Below are positions 1-5,630 of a stretch of 5,630 bases of DNA, piece by piece. This DNA comes from Chloroflexota bacterium (GTDB lineage: Bacteria; Chloroflexota; Anaerolineae; 4572-78; J111), in NCBI GenBank assembly GCA_003694775.1, contig RFJV01000684.1, positions 1 to 5,630 of the forward strand, read 5' to 3'. A program made the position numbers and the translations under genes. The notes under the pieces were generated by a model, which had not been told where the DNA came from, ran no database searches, and saw nothing but the letters and a program-made list of their open reading frames with translations. Every line of letters begins with the position of its first letter. Position 1 is the first letter of the stretch.

Positions 1-20
1 CAATGAGCCAATGAGCCAAT
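1..20. repeat. 8-bp tandem repeat (CAATGAGC x2.5)
   Basis: Two perfect copies of CAATGAGC (1-8, 9-16) are followed by a partial CAAT (17-20), and a degenerate CAATAAAT overlaps that end (17-24). The left edge of the window cuts the array, so its full length is unknown. It lies directly upstream of a second, 7-bp array and forms part of the short leader before hisC. It could be ordinary intergenic simple-sequence repeat. No function can be read from it. Confidence 0.8.
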
Positions 21-26
21 AAATCA

Positions 27-61
27 ATTGAACATTGAGAATTGAACATTGAACATTGAAC
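27..61. repeat. 7-bp tandem repeat (ATTGAAC x5) spanning the hisC start
   Basis: Five contiguous heptamers are visible: ATTGAAC (27-33), a variant ATTGAGA (34-40), then ATTGAAC at 41-47, 48-54 and 55-61. The array runs through the proposed TTG start of hisC at 49-51 and supplies its first codons (TTG AAC ATT GAA). Each unit carries a TTG. Only the one at 49 is both in the hisC frame and downstream of the in-frame TGA at 43-45. Because the unit is not a multiple of three, copy-number change downstream of the start would shift frame, whereas change upstream would leave the protein intact. Confidence 0.9.
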
Positions 62-1158
62 ACCTCATCCGCCCCAACATACGAAATCTGGAACCGTACA
101 CCCCCATCCTGCCGTTTGAAGTGCTGTCCCGGCAGTTGGGAGTAGACCCGGCAGACATCATCAAGCTGGACGCCAACGAGAACCCTTACGGGCCGTCCCC
201 GCGGGTGGCGCAGGCGCTGGCCCAGGCCGCTTACCTGCACATTTACCCGGACCCGGAATGCCGCGACCTGCGGGCCGCCCTGGCCGATTACACCGGTCTG
301 GACGCAGACTACATCCTGGTGGGCCACGGCGCCGATGAACTCATCGACCTGCTCTTCCGTCTGGTCACTGAGCCGGGCGATGTGGTCATCAACTGCCCGC
401 CGACCTTCGGCATGTACAGCTTTGATGCCGCGGTCAATGCCGCGGAGGTCATTAACGTGCGTCGCCGGCCAGACTTTTCCCTGCCCGTCGACGCGGTAGA
501 GGCCGCCTTTCCCCACCCCGCCCTGTGGGACGCCCCATCGGGTGTGCCCAAGCTCATCTTCGTCACCGCCCCCAACAACCCCGACGGCGGCTGGCTCAGC
601 GATGATGACCTGCGCCGCCTGCTGGCCCTGCCGGCGCTGGTCGTGCTGGACGAGGCCTACATCGAGTTCAGCGCCCACCCCAGCCGCTTTACCTGGGTGC
701 GCGACTACCCCAACCTGATTGTCCTGCGCACCTTCAGCAAATGGGCCGGACTGGCCGGTCTGCGGGTGGGATACGGGGCCTTTCCACTTGCAATTATTGA
801 ACATTTATGGAAAATAAAACAACCTTACAATGTTAACGTCGCCGGGCAGTTGGCCGCCCTGGTCTCGCTGGAAGACCGGGAATATCTGCTGGCAAACGTG
901 GCCCGGATTGTGGACACGCGACAGCAGTTCTACACCGCCCTGCAGGGCATCGACTGGCTGGAACCGTTCCCCAGCCAGACTAACTTTATCTTGTGCAGGG
1001 TTCACGGACGCCCCGCGGCCGAGGTCAAACAGGCCCTGGCCCGGCAGGGCATTCTGGTGCGCTACTACAGCACCGACGGTCTGCGCGACTGCCTGCGCAT
1101 CAGCATTGGCACACCGGAGCAGATGACCCGGCTGGAAACAGCCCTCAAACAGCTATGA
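49..1158 (+). CDS. hisC: Histidinol-phosphate aminotransferase (HisC)
   Basis: A PLP-dependent class I/II (fold-type I) cytosolic aminotransferase of 369 residues, a normal length for the family. It interconverts imidazole-acetol phosphate plus glutamate with histidinol phosphate plus 2-oxoglutarate. Visible motifs are the N-terminal arm RPNIRNLEPYTP (8-19), LDANENPYGP (40-49), GHGADELID (92-100), the PNNPDG loop (175-180), DEAYIEF (201-207) and the PLP lysine K231 in RTFSKWAGLAGLRVGY, with R239 as the likely phosphate contact. The C-terminal part has TNFILCR (311-317) and LRISIGTPEQ (349-358). The TTG at 49 is chosen because an in-frame TGA lies at 43-45 and the next in-frame candidate (GTG at 121) would remove the conserved arm. 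No good Shine-Dalgarno is present, only a weak GAGA at 37-40. It overlaps the next gene by ATGA. An AT-rich patch at 786-837 is noted separately. Confidence 0.96.
   Translation: MNIEHLIRPNIRNLEPYTPILPFEVLSRQLGVDPADIIKLDANENPYGPSPRVAQALAQAAYLHIYPDPECRDLRAALADYTGLDADYILVGHGADELIDLLFRLVTEPGDVVINCPPTFGMYSFDAAVNAAEVINVRRRPDFSLPVDAVEAAFPHPALWDAPSGVPKLIFVTAPNNPDGGWLSDDDLRRLLALPALVVLDEAYIEFSAHPSRFTWVRDYPNLIVLRTFSKWAGLAGLRVGYGAFPLAIIEHLWKIKQPYNVNVAGQLAALVSLEDREYLLANVARIVDTRQQFYTALQGIDWLEPFPSQTNFILCRVHGRPAAEVKQALARQGILVRYYSTDGLRDCLRISIGTPEQMTRLETALKQL
786..837. other. AT-rich island inside hisC
   Basis: These 52 bases contain only 13 G or C (25%), while the surrounding gene is strongly GC-rich. The stretch encodes HisC residues 246-263 (PLAIIEHLWKIKQPYNVN), which look like normal, conserved family sequence. 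The protein is therefore intact and only the codon choice changes (ATT, TTA, ATA, AAA, CAT). It contains ATTGAACATT at 796-805, identical to part of the repeat array at the hisC start. No convincing -35/-10 pair with good spacing was found in it. Confidence 0.75.
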
Positions 1159-2186
1159 CTCACCATTCAACCCTGGCCGTAGACAGTTTAATCCTGACCC
1201 GCAACGATGTGCTGTTTGACGTGCGCGGCTCCTACCACGCCGCGGTCGCCAGGGCCGTGCAGGTGTACCTGGAGCAGGCCGTCGGCCTGCCGATGGGCAG
1301 TCGCCCCTTGCTGACCCCCGAAGAAGCGGGCCACCTGTACTACTTTGGCGGGTTCAGCCGGTACATCGACGCCCTGTCTACGCTGGTTATCTACTTTCTG
1401 GAAAAGCTCCCGCCCGTGCCAACGCCCACCTACCCGGTCCGGTTCCACATCCCGGCTATGCTGGCCTACCTTCAACTGGCCGGGCAAAGCGTCCGAATAG
1501 GAGTGGATACGCTGGGTGAGCAGAAAGACATTCCCCGTCTGGCCGCAGACATCGCCGCCGCCGGCGGTGGCCTGACCGGGATGGAGGCCGTTCTGCCCCG
1601 CAGTAACCGCCACCTGCTGGTCGACGAGGGCAGTATTACCCGGATTAACGTCCTGGGGCGGGTCTTCCAGGAGCTGTACCTGGGAACCAGACTCTTCTCC
1701 CGCGTGTACGGCGAACCGGCCATGCTGGTGGCAGAAGAGGGATACATCCACCGGGAAAGCCTGCGGATGGACCCGGATATCCTCAACCGCCTGGCCGAAC
1801 GATTGCCCCTGGCCCTGATAGCCCTCGAAAGCCGCCGCAAAGAAATTGAAGATACCCTGGAACGGCACGGCATCCGGCACTGCTTCCAGGTGCTGATTAC
1901 GGAGGAAGAAGTCGAAGCCAACGGGATGTTCCAGGCCGGCGACCCCTGGCCCTTGCTGGAAGCGGCCCGTCGGCTCCAGCCGGCCCCATCCCAGGTGGGG
2001 GTGGTTGCGGCCACGCCGGACGACATCCGGGCGGCCCGGTCCGCCAACAAAACTATTCCTTTTATTTCCATTGCCGCCGCGCCGCCCGGCATCGATAAAC
2101 CGGCCTGGCAGGCCCGGCTGGAGCAGACCAAAGCCAATATGGTCATTGGACACCCTGACCACCTGAAGGAGTTGATTCTTGGCTGA
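1155..2186 (+). CDS. HAD-superfamily hydrolase-like protein, probably catalytically inactive
   Basis: A 343-residue protein resembling the HAD subfamily IA group often seen beside histidine genes (TIGR01548-like, recalled, not searched). Family-like segments are [10 protein letters not shown] (22-31), the cap segment [19 protein letters not shown] (64-82), [16 protein letters not shown] (171-186), [13 protein letters not shown] (262-274), TPDDIRAA (287-294) and the C-terminal [12 protein letters not shown] (330-341). Catalytic positions look lost. The motif I Asp pair aligns with T15 and N17; in the alternative register on LFDVR the second Asp is R24. The motif II Thr/Ser aligns with L224, the motif III Lys with A261 and the motif IV GD with A285-A286, leaving only D289-D290. 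The ATG at 1155 is chosen because it gives the ATGA overlap with hisC and the family-like N-terminus; the frame stays open upstream but only as an overlap of hisC. No clear Shine-Dalgarno is seen, suggesting coupling to hisC. The frame is intact with typical codon use, so this is not a decaying pseudogene. The role is unknown; a regulatory or structural partner is possible. Confidence 0.8.
   Translation: MTHHSTLAVDSLILTRNDVLFDVRGSYHAAVARAVQVYLEQAVGLPMGSRPLLTPEEAGHLYYFGGFSRYIDALSTLVIYFLEKLPPVPTPTYPVRFHIPAMLAYLQLAGQSVRIGVDTLGEQKDIPRLAADIAAAGGGLTGMEAVLPRSNRHLLVDEGSITRINVLGRVFQELYLGTRLFSRVYGEPAMLVAEEGYIHRESLRMDPDILNRLAERLPLALIALESRRKEIEDTLERHGIRHCFQVLITEEEVEANGMFQAGDPWPLLEAARRLQPAPSQVGVVAATPDDIRAARSANKTIPFISIAAAPPGIDKPAWQARLEQTKANMVIGHPDHLKELILG
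2166..2171 (+). promoter_or_regulatory. Ribosome binding site fixing the TTG start of hisB
   Basis: AAGGAG lies 7 bases before the TTG at 2179, inside the last codons of the HAD-like gene. This is the strongest Shine-Dalgarno in the window, and it decides the hisB start, since no in-frame ATG occurs before the conserved DHML motif (first Met at codon 43). Confidence 0.85.
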
Positions 2187-2784
2187 CAACCCCAGAACAG
2201 CAACCGTGACCCGCAAAACCGGGGAAACCGACATCGAAATTACCGTCAATCTGGATGGACAGGGCCGGGCAGAAATCAGCACCGGCCTGGGTTTTTTAGA
2301 CCACATGCTCAATGCCCTGGCCCGGCACGCCCGCTTCGACCTGTCGGTGCGGGCGGTGGGCGACCTGCACATCGACGAGCACCACACGGTAGAGGATGTG
2401 GGCATTGTCCTGGGCCGGGCCATTGCCCAGGCCCTTGGCGACCGTAAAGGCATCACCCGGATGGGACACGCCATCGTCCCGATGGACGAAGCGCTGGCGC
2501 TGGTCGCCCTGGATTTTGGCGGACGGGGCTACTTTGTCTTCGACGGGCAGTTCAGCACCCCCCGCATCGGGCAGGTCGGCACAAGCCTGATTCCCCATTT
2601 TCTGGAAAGTATGGCCCACGAAGGCCGCTTTAACCTGCACGTCCACCTGCTGGCCGGGGCAGACGACCACCACCGGGCCGAAGCTATCTTCAAAGCCCTG
2701 GCGCGGGCACTGGATATGGCCGTGCGCCGCGACCCGCGGCTGGCCGGGCAGGTCCCCAGTACGAAAGGAACACTAACCGTATGA
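2179..2784 (+). CDS. hisB: Imidazoleglycerol-phosphate dehydratase (HisB)
   Basis: A 201-residue monofunctional IGP dehydratase, the usual size for the single-domain form. It removes water from imidazole-glycerol phosphate to give imidazole-acetol phosphate, the substrate of HisC. The metal-binding and active-site signatures are present: GFLDHML with LARH (38-50), [15 protein letters not shown] (61-75), [12 protein letters not shown] (95-106), HFLESMA (140-146), the His-rich [17 protein letters not shown] (162-178) and the C-terminal PSTKGTL (193-199). It is not fused to the HisB-N phosphatase found in enterobacteria, although a HAD-fold gene sits directly upstream in another frame. The start is TTG, backed by AAGGAG at 2166. 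It overlaps the HAD-like gene by 8 bases and hisH by ATGA. No key residue appears missing. Confidence 0.97.
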   Translation: MADNPRTATVTRKTGETDIEITVNLDGQGRAEISTGLGFLDHMLNALARHARFDLSVRAVGDLHIDEHHTVEDVGIVLGRAIAQALGDRKGITRMGHAIVPMDEALALVALDFGGRGYFVFDGQFSTPRIGQVGTSLIPHFLESMAHEGRFNLHVHLLAGADDHHRAEAIFKALARALDMAVRRDPRLAGQVPSTKGTLTV

Positions 2785-3407
2785 CCAGCATTGTCATTAT
2801 CGATTACGGGGTGGGAAACTTCCGCAACGTGCAGAAGGCGTTTGAGGCCGTTGGCGCGCCGGCGGTCATCAGCAACTCGCCAACCGCGGCCCGGCAGGCC
2901 GCGGCCGTGGTTCTGCCCGGCGTGGGAGCCTTTGGCGATGCTATCGCCAACCTGCGCGCCCGCGGCCTGGACAGGCCGGTGCTGGAGGCCGCCCAGGCCG
3001 GCAAACCCCTGCTGGGCATCTGCGTGGGCCTGCAGTTGCTGTTTGAGGAAAGCGAGGAAATGGGCCGGCATGTCGGGCTGGGACTTCTGCCCGGCAAGGT
3101 GGTACGCTTCCCAGAGGGACTGACCGTGCCCCACATGGGCTGGAACCAGATTGAACCCACCCGGGAGCACCCCCTCCTCCGGCAGATTCAGCCGGGCGAT
3201 TTTGCCTATTTTGCCCATTCCTATTATGCTCACCCTGCAGACTCCGATGTTGTGGTGGCCTATACCGATTACGGCCTGAAATTCCCCTCCATTGTCGCCA
3301 GAGAGAACGTCTGGGCTATTCAGTTCCACCCGGAAAAGAGCCAGCGAGTGGGCCTGCAAATTCTGAAAAATTTTGTAGACTTTGTTGCAGCAGGGAATCA
3401 TCGATGA
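2781..3407 (+). CDS. hisH: Imidazole glycerol phosphate synthase, glutamine amidotransferase subunit (HisH)
   Basis: A 208-residue class I (triad) glutamine amidotransferase. It hydrolyses glutamine and passes ammonia to HisF for the closure of PRFAR to IGP and AICAR. The triad is complete: C81 in [13 protein letters not shown], then H183 and E185 in QFHPEKS. Other family motifs are [15 protein letters not shown] (6-20), the oxyanion-strand region PGVGAFGDA (46-54), HMGWNQI (118-124) and FAHSYYAHP (144-152). AGGA at 2766-2769 lies 11 bases before the ATG, and the ATGA overlap with hisB suggests coupling. Its partner hisF is two genes downstream, separated by hisA and the TrpF-like gene. The last codons are AT-rich and run into the hisA start. 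Confidence 0.97.
   Translation: MTSIVIIDYGVGNFRNVQKAFEAVGAPAVISNSPTAARQAAAVVLPGVGAFGDAIANLRARGLDRPVLEAAQAGKPLLGICVGLQLLFEESEEMGRHVGLGLLPGKVVRFPEGLTVPHMGWNQIEPTREHPLLRQIQPGDFAYFAHSYYAHPADSDVVVAYTDYGLKFPSIVARENVWAIQFHPEKSQRVGLQILKNFVDFVAAGNHR
3392..3396 (+). promoter_or_regulatory. Ribosome binding site of hisA
   Basis: AGGGA lies 7 bases before the ATG at 3404, within the 3' end of hisH. It supports independent loading or re-initiation at hisA in addition to the ATGA overlap. The local sequence (about 3358-3415) is unusually AT-rich for this window, which should keep the start site unstructured. Confidence 0.65.
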
Positions 3408-4171
3408 AAATTTTTGCCGCCATTGACCTGAAAGATGGAAAATGCGTCCGCCTGGTGCAGGGCGACCCGAATGCGGAAACGGTCTACAGCCGGGACCCGG
3501 TAGCCGTGGCCGAAGCGTGGGAGTCCGTGGGCGCGGACTGGCTTCACATCGTCAATCTGGATGGCGCGTTTGGCGACCCGCAGAAGGCGGCCCGCAATGC
3601 CGACGCGCTCCAGGCCATCCTGGACCGGGTACAAACTCCGGTGCAGTTTGGCGGTGGTCTGCGCAGTCCCGAAGATATCGAACGTGCCCTGGAAATGGGG
3701 GTCAGCCGGGTAGTGGTGGGGTCGCTGGCCGCGGACCGTCCCCGGCAGATGCTGGACATCCTGGCCCGCTTTGGCCCGGAGCAGGTCGCCCTGGGCCTCG
3801 ACGTGCGGGAGGGCAAAGTAGCCACCCACGGCTGGCGACAGCTTTCCGAAACCGACCCCATCAGGCTGGCCCAGCTCATCCAGACCGCCGGTCTGAAGCA
3901 CGTCATCTATACCGACATTTCCCGCGACGGGATGCTGTCTGGCGTTAACGTGGAGGACGCGGTGGCCCTGGCCCGCGCCGGGCGGGAAAATCCGCAGGCC
4001 CAACAGCGCTTCTACGTGATTGTGTCCGGCGGCGTGGCCAGCCTGGACGACATCCGCGCCCTGAAGGCGGTGGAGCACGAAGGCATCGAAGGGGTCATCA
4101 TCGGCAAGGCCCTGTACACCGGCGCGGTAGACCTGGCCCAGGCCCTGCGGGTGGCCCACGGCGAAGCATGA
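3404..4171 (+). CDS. hisA: ProFAR isomerase (HisA)
   Basis: A 255-residue (beta/alpha)8-barrel that converts ProFAR to PRFAR by an Amadori rearrangement, feeding the HisH-HisF synthase. The catalytic Asp pair is present: D8 in FAAIDLKDGKCVRLVQGD and D133 in LGLDVREG. Half-barrel phosphate-binding motifs are visible at FGGGLRS (82-88) with VVVGSLA (103-109), and at VSGGVAS (207-213) with VIIGKALY (231-238). YTDISRDGMLSG (169-180) is also typical. The loop KVATHGW (138-144) is of ordinary HisA type rather than the dual-function PriA type, so tryptophan-pathway activity is not suggested, though it is not excluded. A slightly extended segment, RAGRENPQAQQRF (191-203), sits before strand 7. It overlaps hisH and the following TrpF-like gene by ATGA on both sides. 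Confidence 0.97.
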   Translation: MKIFAAIDLKDGKCVRLVQGDPNAETVYSRDPVAVAEAWESVGADWLHIVNLDGAFGDPQKAARNADALQAILDRVQTPVQFGGGLRSPEDIERALEMGVSRVVVGSLAADRPRQMLDILARFGPEQVALGLDVREGKVATHGWRQLSETDPIRLAQLIQTAGLKHVIYTDISRDGMLSGVNVEDAVALARAGRENPQAQQRFYVIVSGGVASLDDIRALKAVEHEGIEGVIIGKALYTGAVDLAQALRVAHGEA

Positions 4172-4866
4172 TAGTCCAGATTTACGCCGCGGTCACGCCT
4201 GCTGACGCGCTGGCACTGGCCCGGCTGGGCGTGGACCATGTCGGTTTTGTGGCCGGGGATTACGGCATTGTCCACGGCGAACTGACCTTTGGGCAGGCAC
4301 GGGCCATTGCCGATGTCCTGCGGGGGCGGGCGGTGTCGTCGGCGCTGACGATGAGCGTGGATGTGGACGAAATTCTGCGCATGGTGGAGGCGGTTCAGCC
4401 GGACATCGTCCATATTTCCAGCGATACGGAGGCCGTGGGGGAGGAGGCCCTGCGCTACCTGCGCCGGCATCTGCCGACCGGGGTACGCTTGATGAAGGCG
4501 GTGCACGTATCGGGGCCGGAAAGCATCCAGACCGCGGCCCGGTTTGCCCCCGTCTGCGACATTATCCTGCTGGACACAAAGGTAGACGGCCTGCCGGGGG
4601 TCGGGGCGACGGGTGTGGCCCACGACTGGCAGGTCAGCCGGCGCATTGTGGAGACGGTCGAGGGGCAGGCGCAGGTCATCCTGGCCGGCGGTCTGACGCC
4701 GGAAAACGTGGCCCAGGCCATCCAGACCGTCCAGCCGTGGGGTGTCGACAGCAACACCGGCACCAACCTGCCCGGCGACCCGGTACGCAAGGACATGGCG
4801 CGGGTTGAGGCGTTTGTCAGGCAGGCCAGAAGCGGGGCACAGCGGAAGATAAAGGAACTGAAGTGA
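4168..4866 (+). CDS. TrpF-like (phosphoribosylanthranilate isomerase fold) protein lacking the catalytic Cys
   Basis: A 232-residue (beta/alpha)8-barrel that homology annotation would probably label phosphoribosylanthranilate isomerase. TrpF-like signals are [19 protein letters not shown] (10-28), VIKAF-like LMKAVHV (108-114), LLDTK (134-138) with the putative general acid D136, [11 protein letters not shown] (144-154) and [15 protein letters not shown] (171-185). The start strand reads VQIYAAVT instead of the canonical VKICGIT, so the catalytic Cys is replaced (Y6 or A7). The S-x-R loop after GFVF is [13 protein letters not shown] of strand 4 is HISS (82-85), and DVSSGVE of strand 8 is DSNTGTN (194-200). 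The C-terminus is basic ([12 protein letters not shown]). The ATG overlaps the hisA stop, and no clear Shine-Dalgarno is seen. No other trp gene is nearby. An ordinary TrpF role is therefore doubtful; a histidine-linked ligand or partner is inferred, not shown. Confidence 0.8.
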   Translation: MIVQIYAAVTPADALALARLGVDHVGFVAGDYGIVHGELTFGQARAIADVLRGRAVSSALTMSVDVDEILRMVEAVQPDIVHISSDTEAVGEEALRYLRRHLPTGVRLMKAVHVSGPESIQTAARFAPVCDIILLDTKVDGLPGVGATGVAHDWQVSRRIVETVEGQAQVILAGGLTPENVAQAIQTVQPWGVDSNTGTNLPGDPVRKDMARVEAFVRQARSGAQRKIKELK

Positions 4867-4868
4867 GG
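4865..4868 (+). promoter_or_regulatory. Ribosome binding site of hisF
   Basis: GAGG overlaps the TGA stop of the TrpF-like gene and lies 5 bases before the ATG at 4874. This is the only junction in the cluster with a gap (7 bases) instead of an overlap. Confidence 0.65.
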
Positions 4869-4873
4869 TATCT

Positions 4874-5630
4874 ATGCTGGCGAAACGCATCATCCCGTGT
4901 CTGGACGTCAAAGAAGGGCGGACGGTCAAGGGTATCAACTTTGTCAACCTGAGAGACGCCGGTGACCCGGTGGAGCAGGCCCAGATTTACGACCGCGAGG
5001 GCGCGGATGAGCTGGTTTTTCTGGACATTACCGCCTCCCACGAGGGCCGCGGGCTGATGATTGACATCGCCCGCCGCGTGGCGGAGACGGTCTTCATCCC
5101 CTTCACCGTGGGGGGCGGCATCCGCACGGTGGAGGATATGCACGCCATCATCTCCACCGGGGCAGACAAGGTCAGCATCAATACCGCCGCGGTGCGCCAG
5201 CCGGAGCTTATCACCGCCGGGGCAAAGGCATTTGGCAGTCAGGCCATCGTGGTTGCCATCGACGCCCGCCGCCGGCTGAACGGCGACGGCTGGGAAATCA
5301 CCACCCACGGCGGGCGACAGCGCACCGGCATCGACGCGGTGCAGTGGGCCAGAGAATGCCAGGAGCGGGGCGCGGGCGAAATTCTGCTGACCAGCATGGA
5401 CGCAGACGGGACCAAAGCCGGCTTCGACATTGCCCTGACACGGGCCGTAACCGGGGTGGTCTCCATTCCGGTCATTGCCTCCGGTGGCGCCGGCGCGCTG
5501 GAGCATTTTGCCCAGGTACTGACCGAAGCTGGCGCAGACGCGGCCCTGGCCGCCAGCCTGTTCCACTTTAAGGAGCTGTCTATTCAGCAGGTCAAGGATT
5601 ACCTGGCCGAACAAGGGGTGCTGGTGCGGC
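4874..5630 (+). CDS. hisF: Imidazole glycerol phosphate synthase, cyclase subunit (HisF), 3' end cut
   Basis: A (beta/alpha)8-barrel cyclase that uses ammonia from HisH to turn PRFAR into imidazole-glycerol phosphate and AICAR. 252 codons are visible and no stop is reached before the window edge. The final GVLVR matches the usual HisF end, so only a few residues should be missing. Catalytic D11 ([16 protein letters not shown]) and D130 (VVAIDAR) are both present at family-standard positions. Other motifs are LVFLDITAS (47-55), [13 protein letters not shown] (77-89), [10 protein letters not shown] (98-107), THGGR (144-148), [15 protein letters not shown] (171-185) and [13 protein letters not shown] (199-211). 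The phosphate-binding loops of both half-barrels look intact. It is last in the visible order, and its partner hisH lies two genes upstream. Confidence 0.96.
   Translation, partial: MLAKRIIPCLDVKEGRTVKGINFVNLRDAGDPVEQAQIYDREGADELVFLDITASHEGRGLMIDIARRVAETVFIPFTVGGGIRTVEDMHAIISTGADKVSINTAAVRQPELITAGAKAFGSQAIVVAIDARRRLNGDGWEITTHGGRQRTGIDAVQWARECQERGAGEILLTSMDADGTKAGFDIALTRAVTGVVSIPVIASGGAGALEHFAQVLTEAGADAALAASLFHFKELSIQQVKDYLAEQGVLVR

Noticed and set aside
18..60. Possible promoter in the AT-rich leader (TTGAAC units resemble a -35 box)
   Set aside because: TTGAAC recurs simply because of the tandem repeat, and no TATAAT-like box with suitable spacing is visible before the start. The true promoter may lie outside the window.
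993..1154. Upstream in-frame extension of the HAD-like gene (54 extra codons)
   Set aside because: It lies entirely inside hisC in another frame and its residues look like out-of-frame translation (many Gly, Arg, Pro, His). The ATG at 1155 gives the same ATGA overlap as the other junctions.
1188..2474. Very long antisense open frame (about 428 codons) opposite the HAD-like gene and hisB
   Set aside because: Its translation shows no recognisable domain, it is antisense to two well-supported genes, and GC-rich codon bias commonly leaves the opposite strand open. The sense frames carry family motifs.
2529..3401. Antisense open frame opposite hisB/hisH, and similar ones at 3398-4159, 4012-4947 and 4817-5614
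   Set aside because: All are opposite clear His-pathway genes and carry no family motifs; they are consistent with shadow frames of GC-rich coding sequence.
3404..4171. HisA as a dual-function PriA (HisA plus TrpF)
   Set aside because: The strand-5 loop (KVATHGW) and general sequence are of standard HisA type. Nothing visible supports dual specificity, although only assays could exclude it.
4168..4866. Calling this gene trpF outright
   Set aside because: The fold matches, but the catalytic Cys and several substrate motifs are missing and no trp gene is adjacent, so the symbol would mislead.

Overview
The window is a tightly packed, single-strand (+) histidine biosynthesis gene cluster in a high-GC bacterium. 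The order is hisC - HAD-like gene - hisB - hisH - hisA - TrpF-like gene - hisF, with hisF cut by the right edge. No mobile elements, RNA genes or CRISPR arrays are visible, and no stretch longer than 60 bases lacks a gene. The GC-rich codon use, TTG starts, ATGA overlaps and a HAD gene next to hisC would fit a Chloroflexota-type (e.g. Anaerolineae) bacterium. That placement comes from memory of family patterns and is tentative.

Layout: bases 1-61 hold short tandem repeats, an 8-mer then a 7-mer, and the TTG start of hisC lies inside the 7-mer array. hisC runs 49-1158. Four junctions are 4-base ATGA overlaps (1155, 2781, 3404, 4168). The HAD-like/hisB junction overlaps by 8 bases, and only hisF has a gap in front of it (7 bases). 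This packing implies one transcript with translational coupling. No internal terminator is seen.

How the genes work together: HisA isomerises ProFAR to PRFAR. HisH (glutaminase) and HisF (cyclase) form imidazole-glycerol-phosphate synthase, HisB dehydrates IGP, and HisC transaminates imidazole-acetol phosphate to histidinol phosphate. These five proteins keep their key motifs. HisG, HisD, HisI/HisE and a recognisable histidinol-phosphate phosphatase are not in the window.

The unusual content is the other two genes. Both are intact open frames embedded in the operon, yet each has lost the catalytic signature of its fold. The 343-residue HAD-like protein lacks recognisable residues of all four HAD motifs. 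The 232-residue TrpF-like barrel lacks the catalytic Cys of phosphoribosylanthranilate isomerase and several substrate-binding motifs. They look like retained pseudoenzymes or proteins with a new function linked to histidine synthesis, which is an inference from sequence alone.
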